Shown here: one piece after another, positions 26,569-35,763 of the stretch
How the letters are laid out: the number at the start of each line of letters is the position of its first letter
Numbering within the stretch: position 1 is the first letter of the stretch
Source: an uncultured Selenomonadaceae bacterium
GTDB taxonomy: Bacteria; Bacillota; Negativicutes; Selenomonadales; Selenomonadaceae
Direction of reading: 5' to 3'
DNA length: 59,558 bases
Assembly (NCBI GenBank): GCA_905234175.1
Contig: CAJOGX010000010.1
Location: 1-59,558, forward strand
Translations under genes and position numbers: made by a program
Notes under the pieces: model-generated
Told to the model about the DNA's origin: nothing
Seen by the model: only the letters and a program-made list of their open reading frames with translations
Database searches by the model: none

Positions 26569-27795
26569 ATGAGCGAATTTGCGACGATTGAGCAGGCGAT
26601 TGAGGATATTCGCAACGGCAAGATGATTGTGGTTATTGACGACGAGGACCGCGAGAACGAAGGCGATTTGATTTGCGCGGCGGAAACCGTCACGCCGGAG
26701 CAGATTAATTTTATGGCGACGTACGCGAAAGGCTTGATTTGTACGCCGATAGCTGGCGCGCGCCTTGACGAGCTGGAAATTGGGCAGATGGTTGCGCACA
26801 ACACCGACAGCCACGAAACGGCGTTTACGATTTCGGTTGACGCGTTCGACACCGCCACGGGAATTTCTGCGTACGAGCGCTGCCGGACGATTAAACTGCT
26901 GCTTGATAAAAATGCTAAGCCGGCGAGTTTCCGGCGCCCTGGGCACGTATTTCCTTTGCGCTCGGTTGAAGGCGGCGTTCTGCGTCGCGCGGGGCACACT
27001 GAAACCACGACTGATTTGGCGCGGCTGGCTGGCTTTTATCCTGCCGGTCTCTGTTGCGAAATTATGGACGACGACGGGCACATGATGCGCACTGAAAAAC
27101 TCAAGCAGTTCGCCGCCAGGCACGGGCTGAACATTACCACGGTTCGCGCGCTGATTGAGTACCGCAGTCGCATGGAAAAACTCGTTAAGCAGATTGCCGA
27201 CGCGGATTTCCCCAGCAGGTACGGGCGCTTCCGCCTTAAAGCCTACGAAGATTCGCTTGACGGCAAATGTCATCTGGCTATCGTCAAGGGCGAAGTTGCG
27301 GGCGAGGAAAATGTTCTGGTGCGCGTGCACTCGGAATGTCTCACGGGCGACGCGCTCGGCTCCCTGCGCTGTGACTGCGGCGACCAGCTCCAGACTGCGC
27401 TCAAACGTATTGAAAAGGAAGGGCGCGGCGTGGTATTATACATGCGGCAGGAAGGGCGCGGGATTGGGCTCGCCAATAAAATTCGCGCGTATGTGCTGCA
27501 GGACGAGGGCAAAGATACCGTTGAAGCGAACGTGCTTTTGGGGTTCAAGCCGGATTTGCGGGACTACGGAATTGGCGCGCAGATTCTCAAAGATTTGGGC
27601 TTGAGTTCGATTCGGCTGATGACGAACAATCCAGCTAAACGCGCGGGACTCGAAGGCTACGGCTTAACGATAACCGAGCGCGTGCCAATCGTCGTGCCGC
27701 CAACGAAATTCGATTCAAAATATCTCACCGTCAAGAAAGTCAAAATGGGACACGTGTTCGAGGAGGACGGAAAATCGGAAAATGAAGTACGTTGA
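26569..27795 (+). CDS. ribBA: Bifunctional DHBP synthase / GTP cyclohydrolase II
   Basis: Supplies both precursors of riboflavin. The N-terminal half (about 1-200) is 3,4-dihydroxy-2-butanone-4-phosphate synthase with [32 protein letters not shown] and [11 protein letters not shown]. The C-terminal half is GTP cyclohydrolase II with the zinc-binding [15 protein letters not shown] cysteines, [14 protein letters not shown] and [14 protein letters not shown]. Both active sites look complete (408 residues). The next gene, an aldo/keto reductase, overlaps its end by 14 bases. Confidence 0.97.
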   Translation: MSEFATIEQAIEDIRNGKMIVVIDDEDRENEGDLICAAETVTPEQINFMATYAKGLICTPIAGARLDELEIGQMVAHNTDSHETAFTISVDAFDTATGISAYERCRTIKLLLDKNAKPASFRRPGHVFPLRSVEGGVLRRAGHTETTTDLARLAGFYPAGLCCEIMDDDGHMMRTEKLKQFAARHGLNITTVRALIEYRSRMEKLVKQIADADFPSRYGRFRLKAYEDSLDGKCHLAIVKGEVAGEENVLVRVHSECLTGDALGSLRCDCGDQLQTALKRIEKEGRGVVLYMRQEGRGIGLANKIRAYVLQDEGKDTVEANVLLGFKPDLRDYGIGAQILKDLGLSSIRLMTNNPAKRAGLEGYGLTITERVPIVVPPTKFDSKYLTVKKVKMGHVFEEDGKSENEVR

Positions 27796-28711
27796 ATTTG
27801 GCGCCGATAAGCAACGGGCGTCCACGATTGTCATTGGGCTCATGCGCATTGCCGACATGACCACGAAGGAGGCTACCGCGCTGGTTGAGGCTGGGCTCGA
27901 AGCTGGGATTAATTTTCTGGACACGGCGGATATTTACGCGGGCGGGAAGTCCGAGGAAATTCTCGGCAGCGTCTTCGCTGAAAATCCTGGCCTGCGCGAA
28001 AAAGTTATCCTGCAGTCGAAGTGCGGCATTCGCATTGACAAAGATTTTACGTGGTTCGATTTCTCACGCGACTACATTTTAAAGGCGGTCGACGGGATTC
28101 TGGCGCGGCTGAAGACGGATTATCTCGATTCGTTGCTTTTGCACCGCCCCGACGCCTTGATGGAGCCGGACGAAATTGCTGAGGCGTTCGAGAAACTTTA
28201 CAAGGCGGGCAAGGTCAAAAATTTCGGCGTCAGCAACTTCAACCCGATAATGATGTCAATGCTCGGCGAGGCGGTAGAATTTCCGCTGGTGGCGAATCAG
28301 GTGCAGTTGTCGGTTGCGCATACGCCAATGTTCGACGCGGGCTTTCAGGTAAATATGCACTGGGAAGGCGGAGTTATGCGCGACGGCGGGATTTTGGAAT
28401 ACTGCCGCATGAACAATATCCTCATTCAGAGCTGGTCGTCACTGCAGTACGGGTACTTTGAAGGCACGTTCCTCGGCTCGGAAAAATATCCTAAGCTGAA
28501 CGCGGTTTTAAATCGCTTAGCGGAGGAAAAAGGCGTGACGGCGGGAGCGATAGCGCTGGCGTGGATTTTGCGGTATCCGGCGAAAATGCAGGCGGTCATT
28601 GGCACGACGAAACCTGCGCGAGTCAAAGAATCTGCTGCTGCTGCGGACGTTGCGCTCACGAAAAAGGAATGGTACGAAATTTATCTGGCGGCGGGGAACA
28701 AGCTGCCGTGA
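27782..28711 (+). CDS. Aldo/keto reductase inside the rib operon
   Basis: A 309-residue NAD(P)H-dependent oxidoreductase with a TIM-barrel, similar to the YdhF subgroup. The catalytic tetrad is recognisable: Asp and Tyr in [11 protein letters not shown], Lys in LQSKCGI and His in LLLHRPD. The C-terminal cofactor-binding segment is [14 protein letters not shown]. The ATG lies 14 bases inside the end of ribBA and ribH starts 12 bases after it, so it is firmly part of the riboflavin operon. The substrate is unknown. It is not homologous to the RibD reductase, but its place between ribBA and ribH invites the question. Confidence 0.9.
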   Translation: MKYVEFGADKQRASTIVIGLMRIADMTTKEATALVEAGLEAGINFLDTADIYAGGKSEEILGSVFAENPGLREKVILQSKCGIRIDKDFTWFDFSRDYILKAVDGILARLKTDYLDSLLLHRPDALMEPDEIAEAFEKLYKAGKVKNFGVSNFNPIMMSMLGEAVEFPLVANQVQLSVAHTPMFDAGFQVNMHWEGGVMRDGGILEYCRMNNILIQSWSSLQYGYFEGTFLGSEKYPKLNAVLNRLAEEKGVTAGAIALAWILRYPAKMQAVIGTTKPARVKESAAAADVALTKKEWYEIYLAAGNKLP

Positions 28712-28722
28712 GGAGCGAGAAT

Positions 28723-29187
28723 ATGAACATTTACGAAGGAAAACTTACTGGGCGCGGCCTGAAGTTCGCTATTGTCGTCGCGCGGTTCAACGAATTTATC
28801 ACGAGCAAACTTTTGAGCGGCGCGCTGGACGTTCTCACGCGGCACGAAGTCGCTGACGAAGATATTTCCGTGGCGTGGGTGCCTGGCAGTTTTGAAATTC
28901 CGCTGGTTGCGAAAAAGCTGGCGTCAAGCGGAAAGTTCGACGCGGTGATTTGCCTCGGCGCAGTCATTCGCGGCGCAACTACGCACTACGATTACGTCTG
29001 CAACGAAGTTTCCAAGGGCGTCGCGCAGGTTGGGCTTCAGACCGGCGTGCCGACGATTTTCGGCGTGGTGACTACGGAAAATATTCAACAGGCGATTGAG
29101 CGCGCCGGTACCAAGGCTGGCAACAAAGGTTCCGACGCCGCAGCTTCCGCTATCGAGATGGCTAATCTGCTGAGGGAATTGAAATGA
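28723..29187 (+). CDS. ribH: 6,7-dimethyl-8-ribityllumazine synthase
   Basis: Condenses the RibA/RibD-derived pyrimidine with the RibB product. The 154-residue protein has the family motifs [36 protein letters not shown] with the catalytic His, and [12 protein letters not shown]. It forms icosahedral or pentameric shells in relatives. ATG at 28723 follows AGGAGCGAG. Its stop overlaps the ATG of the phosphodiesterase gene (ATGA, 29184-29187). Confidence 0.97.
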   Translation: MNIYEGKLTGRGLKFAIVVARFNEFITSKLLSGALDVLTRHEVADEDISVAWVPGSFEIPLVAKKLASSGKFDAVICLGAVIRGATTHYDYVCNEVSKGVAQVGLQTGVPTIFGVVTTENIQQAIERAGTKAGNKGSDAAASAIEMANLLRELK

Positions 29188-29732
29188 AAATTGGAGTTAT
29201 CAGCGACACGCACGGTTACGCCGGACGCTTTCAACTGGCGCTTGAGAAATTTTTTACCGGCGCGGATATAATTTTACACGCTGGCGACGTTCTCAACCAC
29301 GGCGCGAAAAATCCAAATTTCCGTGGCGAAGACTACAATCCTCTGGCGCTGGCGAAACTTATCAACGAGTCGGAAATTCCCGTGATAATCTGTCGCGGCA
29401 ACTGCGATTCCGAAGTGGATCAGCTTGTTATCGAAACGCCGATTCAGGCGCCGTACGCTTACGTTTTCGCGGGCGGTAAAAAAATTGTCATGACGCACGG
29501 GCACAACATTGACGCGGATAAGCTGGCGGCTCAGCTGAAGGCGGATATTTTTATCACGGGGCACACGCACAAAAATATTCTGGAGCGGCGCGGCGGAATT
29601 ATTTTCCTCAACCCAGGCACGCCCGTTCCTTATCTCAGCAATCGCACTACCGCCGCCGTCATAAGCGATACCAAAATTGAAATTTTTGACCTTGACAGCG
29701 GCGAAACTGTTATGGATTTGAATTTGGAGTAA
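29184..29732 (+). CDS. YfcE-type metallophosphodiesterase
   Basis: A 182-residue calcineurin-like phosphoesterase. The dimetal-binding motifs are in order: [36 protein letters not shown] and TGHTHKN. Length and pattern fit YfcE/MJ0936-type enzymes, which hydrolyse phosphodiesters in vitro; the natural substrate is unknown. It is translationally coupled to ribH by an ATGA overlap and lies 4 bases before rbfA, linking the riboflavin run to the ribosome-maturation run. Confidence 0.92.
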   Translation: MKIGVISDTHGYAGRFQLALEKFFTGADIILHAGDVLNHGAKNPNFRGEDYNPLALAKLINESEIPVIICRGNCDSEVDQLVIETPIQAPYAYVFAGGKKIVMTHGHNIDADKLAAQLKADIFITGHTHKNILERRGGIIFLNPGTPVPYLSNRTTAAVISDTKIEIFDLDSGETVMDLNLE

Positions 29733-29736
29733 ACTA

Positions 29737-30138
29737 ATGAGTACACAACTACGAGTTGAAAAATTGCAGGAACTGATAAAGCAGGAAATGAGCAAAATGC
29801 TGCTGCGGGAAATCAAAGACCCGCGAATTGGCTTCGTGACGGTGACGGACGTGGAAGTTACGGGCGACCTGCGCGAGGCGAAAATTTACGTCAGCATAAT
29901 GGGCGGCGAGGAGCAAATTCAATCGTCGCTTGAGGGACTTCACAGCGCGCTGGGATTTATTCGGCGGGAAATTGGGCGGCGCATTCGTCTCAGGTTCACG
30001 CCGGAAATTTCCTTCGCGCTCGACAATTCGCTGGACTACGGCGAGCACATTCAGAAAATCCTGCTGAAAATCGAAAAGGAGCGTGATACCGTTGCTGATA
30101 ACTTTACAGGAGGCGGCGGCGAAACTCAGGGCGGCTGA
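29737..30138 (+). CDS. rbfA: Ribosome-binding factor A
   Basis: Helps 16S rRNA processing and 30S maturation. The 133-residue protein shows the KH-like fold pattern with LLREIKDPRIGFVTVTDVEVTGDL and GFIRREIGRRIRLRFTPE, as expected for RbfA. It overlaps the next gene, nrnA, by 47 bases. The order rbfA-nrnA-truB is classic for Firmicutes, although infB is not upstream here. Confidence 0.97.
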   Translation: MSTQLRVEKLQELIKQEMSKMLLREIKDPRIGFVTVTDVEVTGDLREAKIYVSIMGGEEQIQSSLEGLHSALGFIRREIGRRIRLRFTPEISFALDNSLDYGEHIQKILLKIEKERDTVADNFTGGGGETQGG

Positions 30139-31108
30139 AAAAATTTTGGTCACGGCGCACGTGAATCCCGACGGCGACGCGATTGGTTCGACGCTGGCAA
30201 TGCTGCAAATCCTGCGCGAAATGGGCAAGAACGTTCAGGTTTACATTGACGATAAAATTCCGCGCAACTTTTCCGTGATGCCGTTCGAGGAGGAAATTCG
30301 GCGGCCGCGCGAAGATGAAAAATTCGACGCAGATTTATTGGTAGTTCTCGACACGTCGACCGACCGCATTAGCGAAGTTGCAAAGCTCACCGACGCGCCG
30401 ATTCTGAATATCGACCACCACGTTACCAACAGGGGCGGCGATTTCGATTTGTACGTGGACGCGGACGCGGCGGCGACCTGCGAAATTATTTTGCAACTGG
30501 CGCGTGAGCTCGGCGCGAAAATTACCACGAATATCGCCGTTTGCCTGTACACCGGCATTGCGACCGACACGGGTTTTTTCAACTATTCCAATACGCGGGC
30601 GAGGACTCTTCACGCGGCGGCGGAACTCGTTGAACTGGGCGTCGAGCCGAATCTGATTTCCGAGCAAATGGAAAGGCGCAGTTACAACGATTTGAAAGTT
30701 ATGAGCGCGGCGCTGGACACGACGAAATTTTTCTACGGCGGCAGGGTTGCCGGAATGTTCATTGACGAGGAACTTGCGCGCATAGTCGACACAACCGAAG
30801 GGCTTGTTGATTTGATTCGCGTGATTGACGGCGTTGACGTGGCGTTCCTGCTGACGTTCAAGGAGAAAAATGTTTACCGCGTCAGTATGCGCTCCAAGGG
30901 TGTCGAAGTTTCGGACATCGCGCGGCGTTTAGGCGGCGGCGGGCACGTTCGCGCGGCTGGTTGCACGCTCAACAAAAGTTTCGACGAAGCCAAGCGCATT
31001 CTGATTCGCACGATTGGCGAGTTTATGATTGAGCAGGGATATTTGCGCCCAGCAGAGTACGATAACCGCGAGGAAATTGCGCTGGCGGATTTTGACGCCA
31101 ATGGCTGA
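30092..31108 (+). CDS. nrnA: DHH-family oligoribonuclease/pAp phosphatase NrnA
   Basis: Degrades short RNA pieces and 3'-phosphoadenosine 5'-phosphate. The protein (about 338 residues) has the DHH motifs VTAHVNPDGDAIGS, a VVLDTS segment, NIDHHVTN and, near the C-terminus, the DHHA1 signature GGGGHVRAAG. I chose TTG at 30092, ten bases after AAGGAG; a GTG at 30083 is too close to that site. The gene begins inside rbfA and its last 8 bases overlap truB. Confidence 0.9.
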   Translation: MLITLQEAAAKLRAAEKILVTAHVNPDGDAIGSTLAMLQILREMGKNVQVYIDDKIPRNFSVMPFEEEIRRPREDEKFDADLLVVLDTSTDRISEVAKLTDAPILNIDHHVTNRGGDFDLYVDADAAATCEIILQLARELGAKITTNIAVCLYTGIATDTGFFNYSNTRARTLHAAAELVELGVEPNLISEQMERRSYNDLKVMSAALDTTKFFYGGRVAGMFIDEELARIVDTTEGLVDLIRVIDGVDVAFLLTFKEKNVYRVSMRSKGVEVSDIARRLGGGGHVRAAGCTLNKSFDEAKRILIRTIGEFMIEQGYLRPAEYDNREEIALADFDANG

Positions 31109-31952
31109 CGGCTTTATAAACCTTGACAAGCCCGCCGGTATGACGAGCCACGACGCGGTTAATATCGTGCGAAAAATTTTCGGCACTAAAAAAGTCGGGC
31201 ACGCCGGTACGCTTGACCCTGCGGCGGTTGGCGTGCTGCCGATTGCTGTCGGACGCGCCACGAAATTCATCGAGTACCTTGCGGACTGCGACAAGACTTA
31301 CCGCGCGGAAATTATTTTCGGGACGGCGACGGATACTGGCGACCTTGACGGCGAAATTATTCAGCGCGTTGAAAATTTTTCCATGCCGAGCGTCGAGGAA
31401 ATTCAAGCGGCGGTTGAGAAATTCACCGGCGAAATTGAGCAGACTCCGCCTAAGCATTCCGCGATAAAAATTCACGGGCGGAAAGCTTACGACCTTGCGC
31501 GCAAAAATATTGAATTTGAAATGCCGCGCCGCAGGGTTACGATTTACGAAATAAAAATTCTTGGCGTCGGAGAAAATTCCGTGGCGCTTGAGATAAATTG
31601 CGGCAAGGGCACTTACATTCGCAGTCTCGCCGTGGACATTGGCAATGCGCTGAAGATTCCCGCCGCGCTGAAATTTCTGCAGAGGATTCGCGTCGGCAAG
31701 TTCGATTTGTGCAGTGCGGTTGAGTTCGACGATTTGAAAGCTGGCGGCGAAAAATATCTGCTTAAGGTTGACGATTGTTTGAGCGATTTCGCGCATTTCG
31801 ATTTGGCGGAACATCGCGTAAAAGCATTTTGCAACGGTTTGCCGACGAACGTTCACGAAAATGATTCGACGGTCTTAGTTTTTGCGGCGGGAAAATTTTT
31901 AGGCGTTGGAAAAATTCGCGCGGGAGAACTGCGCTCAGCGAAAATTTTTTAG
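31101..31952 (+). CDS. truB: tRNA pseudouridine-55 synthase TruB
   Basis: Makes pseudouridine 55 in the tRNA T-loop. The 283-residue protein has the N-terminal INLDKPAGMTSHDAV, the catalytic-Asp motif GHAGTLDPAAVGVLPI, the AIKIHGRKAYDLAR region and GKGTYIRSLAVDIG. The C-terminal part is shorter and PUA-like. ATG at 31101 overlaps the nrnA stop. Confidence 0.97.
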   Translation: MADGFINLDKPAGMTSHDAVNIVRKIFGTKKVGHAGTLDPAAVGVLPIAVGRATKFIEYLADCDKTYRAEIIFGTATDTGDLDGEIIQRVENFSMPSVEEIQAAVEKFTGEIEQTPPKHSAIKIHGRKAYDLARKNIEFEMPRRRVTIYEIKILGVGENSVALEINCGKGTYIRSLAVDIGNALKIPAALKFLQRIRVGKFDLCSAVEFDDLKAGGEKYLLKVDDCLSDFAHFDLAEHRVKAFCNGLPTNVHENDSTVLVFAAGKFLGVGKIRAGELRSAKIF

Positions 31953-31970
31953 ATATAAGGAGAGTTTAAC

Positions 31971-32588
31971 GTGAAAGTTTTGATTATCAACGGTTCGCCG
32001 CATGCCAGCGGCAACACAGCGACGGCGCTGAACGAAATGGCGAAAGTTTTCGAGGCGGAAGGCGTTGAAGTTAAAATCGTGCAGGCCGGCAACAAGGCTG
32101 TGCGCGGCTGCGTCGCCTGCGGGAAGTGCAAAGAGCTTGGGCGCTGCGTTTTCAACGACGTTGTGAACGAGACGGCGCCGCTTTTCGAGGAGGCGGACGG
32201 TTTTGTTATCGGCACGCCGGTTTATTTTTCTTCGGCGAACGGCACGCTGGTCAGTTTCCTCGACAGGCTTTTTTTCAGCACGAACTTCGATAAGACGATG
32301 AAGGTTGGCGCGAGCGTTGCAGTGGCGCGGCGCGGCGGCTCCAGCGCGACTTTCGACGAGCTCAATAAATATTTCACGAATTGCAGCATGGCGATTGCCG
32401 GCAGCCAGTACTGGAATATGGTTTACGGGCTTGTTCCTGGCGACGCCGAAAAGGACGGCGAGGGCTTGCAGACGATGCGTACGCTCGCTCGCAACATGAC
32501 GTTCCTCATGAAGAGTATCGCGCTCGGCAAAGAAAAATTCGGTCTGCCCGAAAAGGAAACGCGAATCGCCACGCATTTCATTCGCTGA
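31971..32588 (+). CDS. NADPH-dependent FMN reductase/flavodoxin-fold protein
   Basis: A 205-residue flavoprotein of the NADPH-dependent FMN reductase fold. The FMN phosphate loop is NGSPHASGNTA near the N-terminus; a cysteine cluster CVACGKCKELGRC follows at about 44-56, and GTPVYFSSANG gives the second flavin-binding segment. Relatives with this CxxCxxC-like cluster act as iron-sulfur flavoproteins or quinone/azo reductases. The GTG at 31971 follows AAGGAGAG. An intrinsic terminator follows. It may use the FMN made by the upstream rib genes; that is inference. Confidence 0.88.
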   Translation: MKVLIINGSPHASGNTATALNEMAKVFEAEGVEVKIVQAGNKAVRGCVACGKCKELGRCVFNDVVNETAPLFEEADGFVIGTPVYFSSANGTLVSFLDRLFFSTNFDKTMKVGASVAVARRGGSSATFDELNKYFTNCSMAIAGSQYWNMVYGLVPGDAEKDGEGLQTMRTLARNMTFLMKSIALGKEKFGLPEKETRIATHFIR

Positions 32589-32601
32589 AATTTTATCACG
32601 G

Positions 32602-32632
32602 CGCCCCGTTTCGACGGCGGCGTTTTTTTATT
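32602..32632 (+). terminator. Intrinsic terminator after the flavoprotein gene
   Basis: CGCCCCGT (32602-32609) and ACGG-C-GGCG (32614-32622) pair around a TTCG loop with one bulged C, followed by TTTTTTTATT. It ends the rib-rbf-tru unit and separates it from the Sel1/MoxR module. Confidence 0.8.
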
Positions 32633-32699
32633 GCGTAAAAATTTCCGCACCGCGCGTGATATTCTGACTGCAGAGAGGGAAATTGTTAAAGGAGGGCTC

Positions 32700-34064
32700 A
32701 TGCAGGGCAGAAATAAAATTTTTAAGCGCAGCGCTCAGCTCAGCAGCGGCAGGAAAAATTTCACGGACTCGCTGGCGGGCTTGCGGAAAATTATTTTAAA
32801 AGACCTGGCTGATAACTTCGAGGCGGAACGGGAACTTGAATTGCGGGCGAAAGATTTTCACAGCGATACCGCAGAATGCATTTACGCCGCCGCGCAGATT
32901 TGGGCGGAAATTTTTCACGGCAGGCACTGCGCGTACATCGAGGCGAATATTCCGGCGTGGCTCAGTTACGCCGCCAGCACCGGCGCTTCGGCTGTGTTTC
33001 ACGTTATCGGGCGGCTCAGCTACGAAGGCGGGGTTATTGAGCAAAGTTCGGAAAAGGCGGCGGAATATTTTCAGGCGGCGGTTGAGCTGAAAAATCCGGC
33101 GGCGATGGTAAATCTTGCGCGTCTGTACCGGCGGGGCGACGGCGTTTCACAGGACGAAACTAAGGCGTTCGAGCTGTACCGACGCGCGGCGGAACTCGGT
33201 AACGAAACCGGCATGATTGAACTTTACGTGCGGTACCGCGATGGTGAGGGCGTGCAGAAAAATCGCAGGCTGGCGGCGCATTGGTACGAGAAAATTAAAG
33301 AGCGGCTGCCTGAAGTTGCGGACGAAATTTACGAGACCGGTTACCACTACGCGCTTAACGCGGCGATTCAGCTTCGCTACAGGGACGGGCGAATTTTTCA
33401 GAGCTGCGACGCGGATTTTGCGCGGCACTATTTCAAAATCGCGCTGGAATATTTCTGGGACGCGGCGCGCTACGATCGGCGTGAAACGTACGTGGACATT
33501 GGCGCGTTTTATCTGCGCGGGCACGGCGTTAAGAAAAATCTGGCGCGGGCGCTGGAGTACTTCGACAAAGCCGGCAGCTGGTACGTTCTGGCGAAAAGTT
33601 ACCTTGAGGGCGAGGACGTGCCGCAGGATTCGGAGCGCGCGATTTACTATTTTTCAAAGAGCGGCGAGTGGTTTTATGTCGGCGAAATTTATCGCAAGGC
33701 TGGCGACTTCGACGCGGCTGGAAAGTGGTACGCGAAATATTTTGAGACGTACCGGCGGGACAGGGACAGCCACGAAGTTTCGAAAATCGCGCAGATGTAT
33801 CGTGCTGGCGAGGATTATGAGCGCGCGCCGTTCGACGAAGATTTTGAAGGGCCGAAGCTCCCGCGCGACCTTGATAAGGCGCTGGAATATTTTAAGCTGG
33901 CGGACGATTATCTTGCCGTTGGAGGAATTTACGAGGAGGAAAAAAATTTCGCGGCGGCGGCTGAAAGTTATCGCAGGGTTCTCGACGAGTGCAAAGACCC
34001 TGACGAAAAAATTTTGGCTGAAGTTGCGCGGAAGTGCTTGCAGAATTTGGAGGAAAAGGAATGA
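32700..34064 (+). CDS. Sel1-repeat/TPR protein of the MoxR-VWA module
   Basis: A 454-residue soluble protein built largely of helical repeats. Sel1-like units are visible, for example AMVNLARLYRRGDGVSQDE, followed by more that read A..LY..A.ELGN, and later plain TPR-like units. There is no signal peptide. Such repeats mediate protein contacts. ATG at 32700 is preceded by AAAGGAGGG. Its stop overlaps the start of the MoxR ATPase (ATGA, 34061-34064), so the scaffold and ATPase are made together. The function of the module is not known. Confidence 0.85.
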   Translation: MQGRNKIFKRSAQLSSGRKNFTDSLAGLRKIILKDLADNFEAERELELRAKDFHSDTAECIYAAAQIWAEIFHGRHCAYIEANIPAWLSYAASTGASAVFHVIGRLSYEGGVIEQSSEKAAEYFQAAVELKNPAAMVNLARLYRRGDGVSQDETKAFELYRRAAELGNETGMIELYVRYRDGEGVQKNRRLAAHWYEKIKERLPEVADEIYETGYHYALNAAIQLRYRDGRIFQSCDADFARHYFKIALEYFWDAARYDRRETYVDIGAFYLRGHGVKKNLARALEYFDKAGSWYVLAKSYLEGEDVPQDSERAIYYFSKSGEWFYVGEIYRKAGDFDAAGKWYAKYFETYRRDRDSHEVSKIAQMYRAGEDYERAPFDEDFEGPKLPRDLDKALEYFKLADDYLAVGGIYEEEKNFAAAAESYRRVLDECKDPDEKILAEVARKCLQNLEEKE

Positions 34065-35137
34065 ATTTACCGTACAGCGTGACACAAAGGGAATTGTTGG
34101 ATTTGCTGGTAAATCTGGCGCCGATTCGGCCGGTATTTATCTGGGGCGCGCCAGGAATTGGAAAATCCGCGCTGGTTGAAAAATTCGCGCAGGAAGTCGG
34201 ATTGCCGTGCGTGTCGCTCCTCGGCAGCCAGCTGGCGCCGGAAGACATAATCGGGATACCGCAGATTCGCGGCGAAACTTCAGAATTTCTACCGCCGAAG
34301 ATGATAGCGCGAAAGGAGCCGTACGTTTTATTTTTGGACGAGCTGAACGCGTGCACGCAGGAAGTGCAGAAAGCGTTTTACAGCCTGATACACGAGCGGC
34401 GGATAGGCGAATACCATTTGCCGGCGGGGAGTGTGGTGATAGGCGCGGGCAACCGCACGCAGGACGGCGCGATAGTCAAAACAATGTCGAGCGCGCTGGT
34501 CAACCGAATGTTTCACGTGCAGCTGGTGGCGAACGCGCGGCAGTGGCTGGATTGGGCGTACGAAAACGAAATTCACCCGTGGATAATTGATTACATTGAG
34601 CAGCGGCCGGATCATCTTTTCACGGAGCCGCCGAAAACTGAGGAGCCGTACTCAACGCCGCGTTCGTGGCACATGCTCAGCGACGCGCTCAAGGAATACG
34701 GCGTCGGCGATAAGGAAATTTCGCAGGAAATTCTGCGCGTGCTGGCTTACGGCTGCATTTCAGCGAAACACGCCGGAATGTTCCTCGCCTTCAGCAAAAA
34801 CGTCAAAAATAAATATCTGCTCAACGCGATAATCAAGGGCGAAGAAAAATTCCCGTCGCGGCCGGAGGACAGGGATTCGCTGTACTTTCTGGCGCAGTCG
34901 TTCCGCGCGAGACTGCTGCACGATTTGCCGGACAGGAAAAATAAAATGAGCCACGAGCTTCAGTATTTTTCGCACCGCGCGAAAGTTTTGCTCAAGGAAC
35001 TGTCGCAGATAAATTACGAAATGGCGCAAATGGTCGTTTCGGCGGACGACGGGCACGTTTTGCCGGAATGGTTCATGATGGAAATCGTGCGCGATATGCC
35101 GCGGCTGATAAATTCCGAGGCAAGAAAGGGCGCGTGA
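34061..35137 (+). CDS. MoxR-type AAA+ ATPase
   Basis: A 358-residue AAA+ protein of the MoxR group. Walker A is GAPGIGKS (29-36) and Walker B is VLFLDELNA (90-98). The stretch VIGAGNRTQDGA gives sensor 1, and SSALVNRMFH the arginine-finger region. MoxR ATPases usually act with a VWA-domain partner, often as chaperones that mature or switch target proteins. Here it overlaps the Sel1 gene at its start (ATGA) and the next gene at its end (TGATG at 35135-35139), and a VWA protein is encoded two genes on. Confidence 0.92.
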   Translation: MNLPYSVTQRELLDLLVNLAPIRPVFIWGAPGIGKSALVEKFAQEVGLPCVSLLGSQLAPEDIIGIPQIRGETSEFLPPKMIARKEPYVLFLDELNACTQEVQKAFYSLIHERRIGEYHLPAGSVVIGAGNRTQDGAIVKTMSSALVNRMFHVQLVANARQWLDWAYENEIHPWIIDYIEQRPDHLFTEPPKTEEPYSTPRSWHMLSDALKEYGVGDKEISQEILRVLAYGCISAKHAGMFLAFSKNVKNKYLLNAIIKGEEKFPSRPEDRDSLYFLAQSFRARLLHDLPDRKNKMSHELQYFSHRAKVLLKELSQINYEMAQMVVSADDGHVLPEWFMMEIVRDMPRLINSEARKGA

Positions 35138-35763
35138 TGGCTAAGAAAAAAACCGCCGAGAAAAAAATTCCGCTGAGCGAAAAAAATATTCAGCAGGGAA
35201 TAGCGCTGCACAACAACATTTCGCTTTTGCGGGCGATGTATGTTTCGCTGGAACTGCAGGACAATTCCAAAATGGACAAAAACTGCGCGGCGTACGTTGA
35301 TTCGCGTTATTCTACGCGCTGGCACGGCGAAGAAGCCCGCGTTTTTCTGAACAGAAATTTTCTGCTGACGCCGGAGGAATGGGTTTTCACGATAGCGCAT
35401 TGTGAACTTCATCTGGCGTTCGGGCACTTCGACGCTGAAAAAATTCCGGCGAATTGCGATTTGCGGCTGTGGAACATTGCGTGCGACATTTACGTTACGA
35501 AATTTCTGGTGGAGGCAAAATTTGGAACGCCGCGCTGTTCGCTGGAACTTTACACGGGGCCGACGAAGGACGAGCTGAGCATTTACGAATATTTACAGGA
35601 GCACCGTGAGCTTTGCGATAAGTTTTATTTTGGGACGGCGGCGCCGCACATTCCCGACATGAAAAATCTGGACAGGCCGCTGAGCTATCCGATGGGGGAG
35701 CAGAATTATTTTGCCGTGCGGTTTGCTGAGGCGCTGGCGCAAAGTGTTTCACGGGTCGTGTGA
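35137..35763 (+). CDS. Metallopeptidase-like (DUF2201 N-terminal type) protein lacking catalytic Glu and VWA domain
   Basis: A 208-residue protein matching the N-terminal metallopeptidase-like half of the next gene product. Its metal motif reads HCELH with a third His five residues later (His88, His92, His97); the three potential zinc ligands remain, but the Glu that should follow the first His is Cys89. A second shared block reads LWNIACDIYV here and LWNVACDFVI in the neighbour, which shows that they are paralogs. The VWA domain is absent. It may be an inactive, regulatory copy. It starts inside the MoxR stop (TGATG) and ends in a GTGA overlap with the next gene. Confidence 0.8.
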   Translation: MAKKKTAEKKIPLSEKNIQQGIALHNNISLLRAMYVSLELQDNSKMDKNCAAYVDSRYSTRWHGEEARVFLNRNFLLTPEEWVFTIAHCELHLAFGHFDAEKIPANCDLRLWNIACDIYVTKFLVEAKFGTPRCSLELYTGPTKDELSIYEYLQEHRELCDKFYFGTAAPHIPDMKNLDRPLSYPMGEQNYFAVRFAEALAQSVSRVV

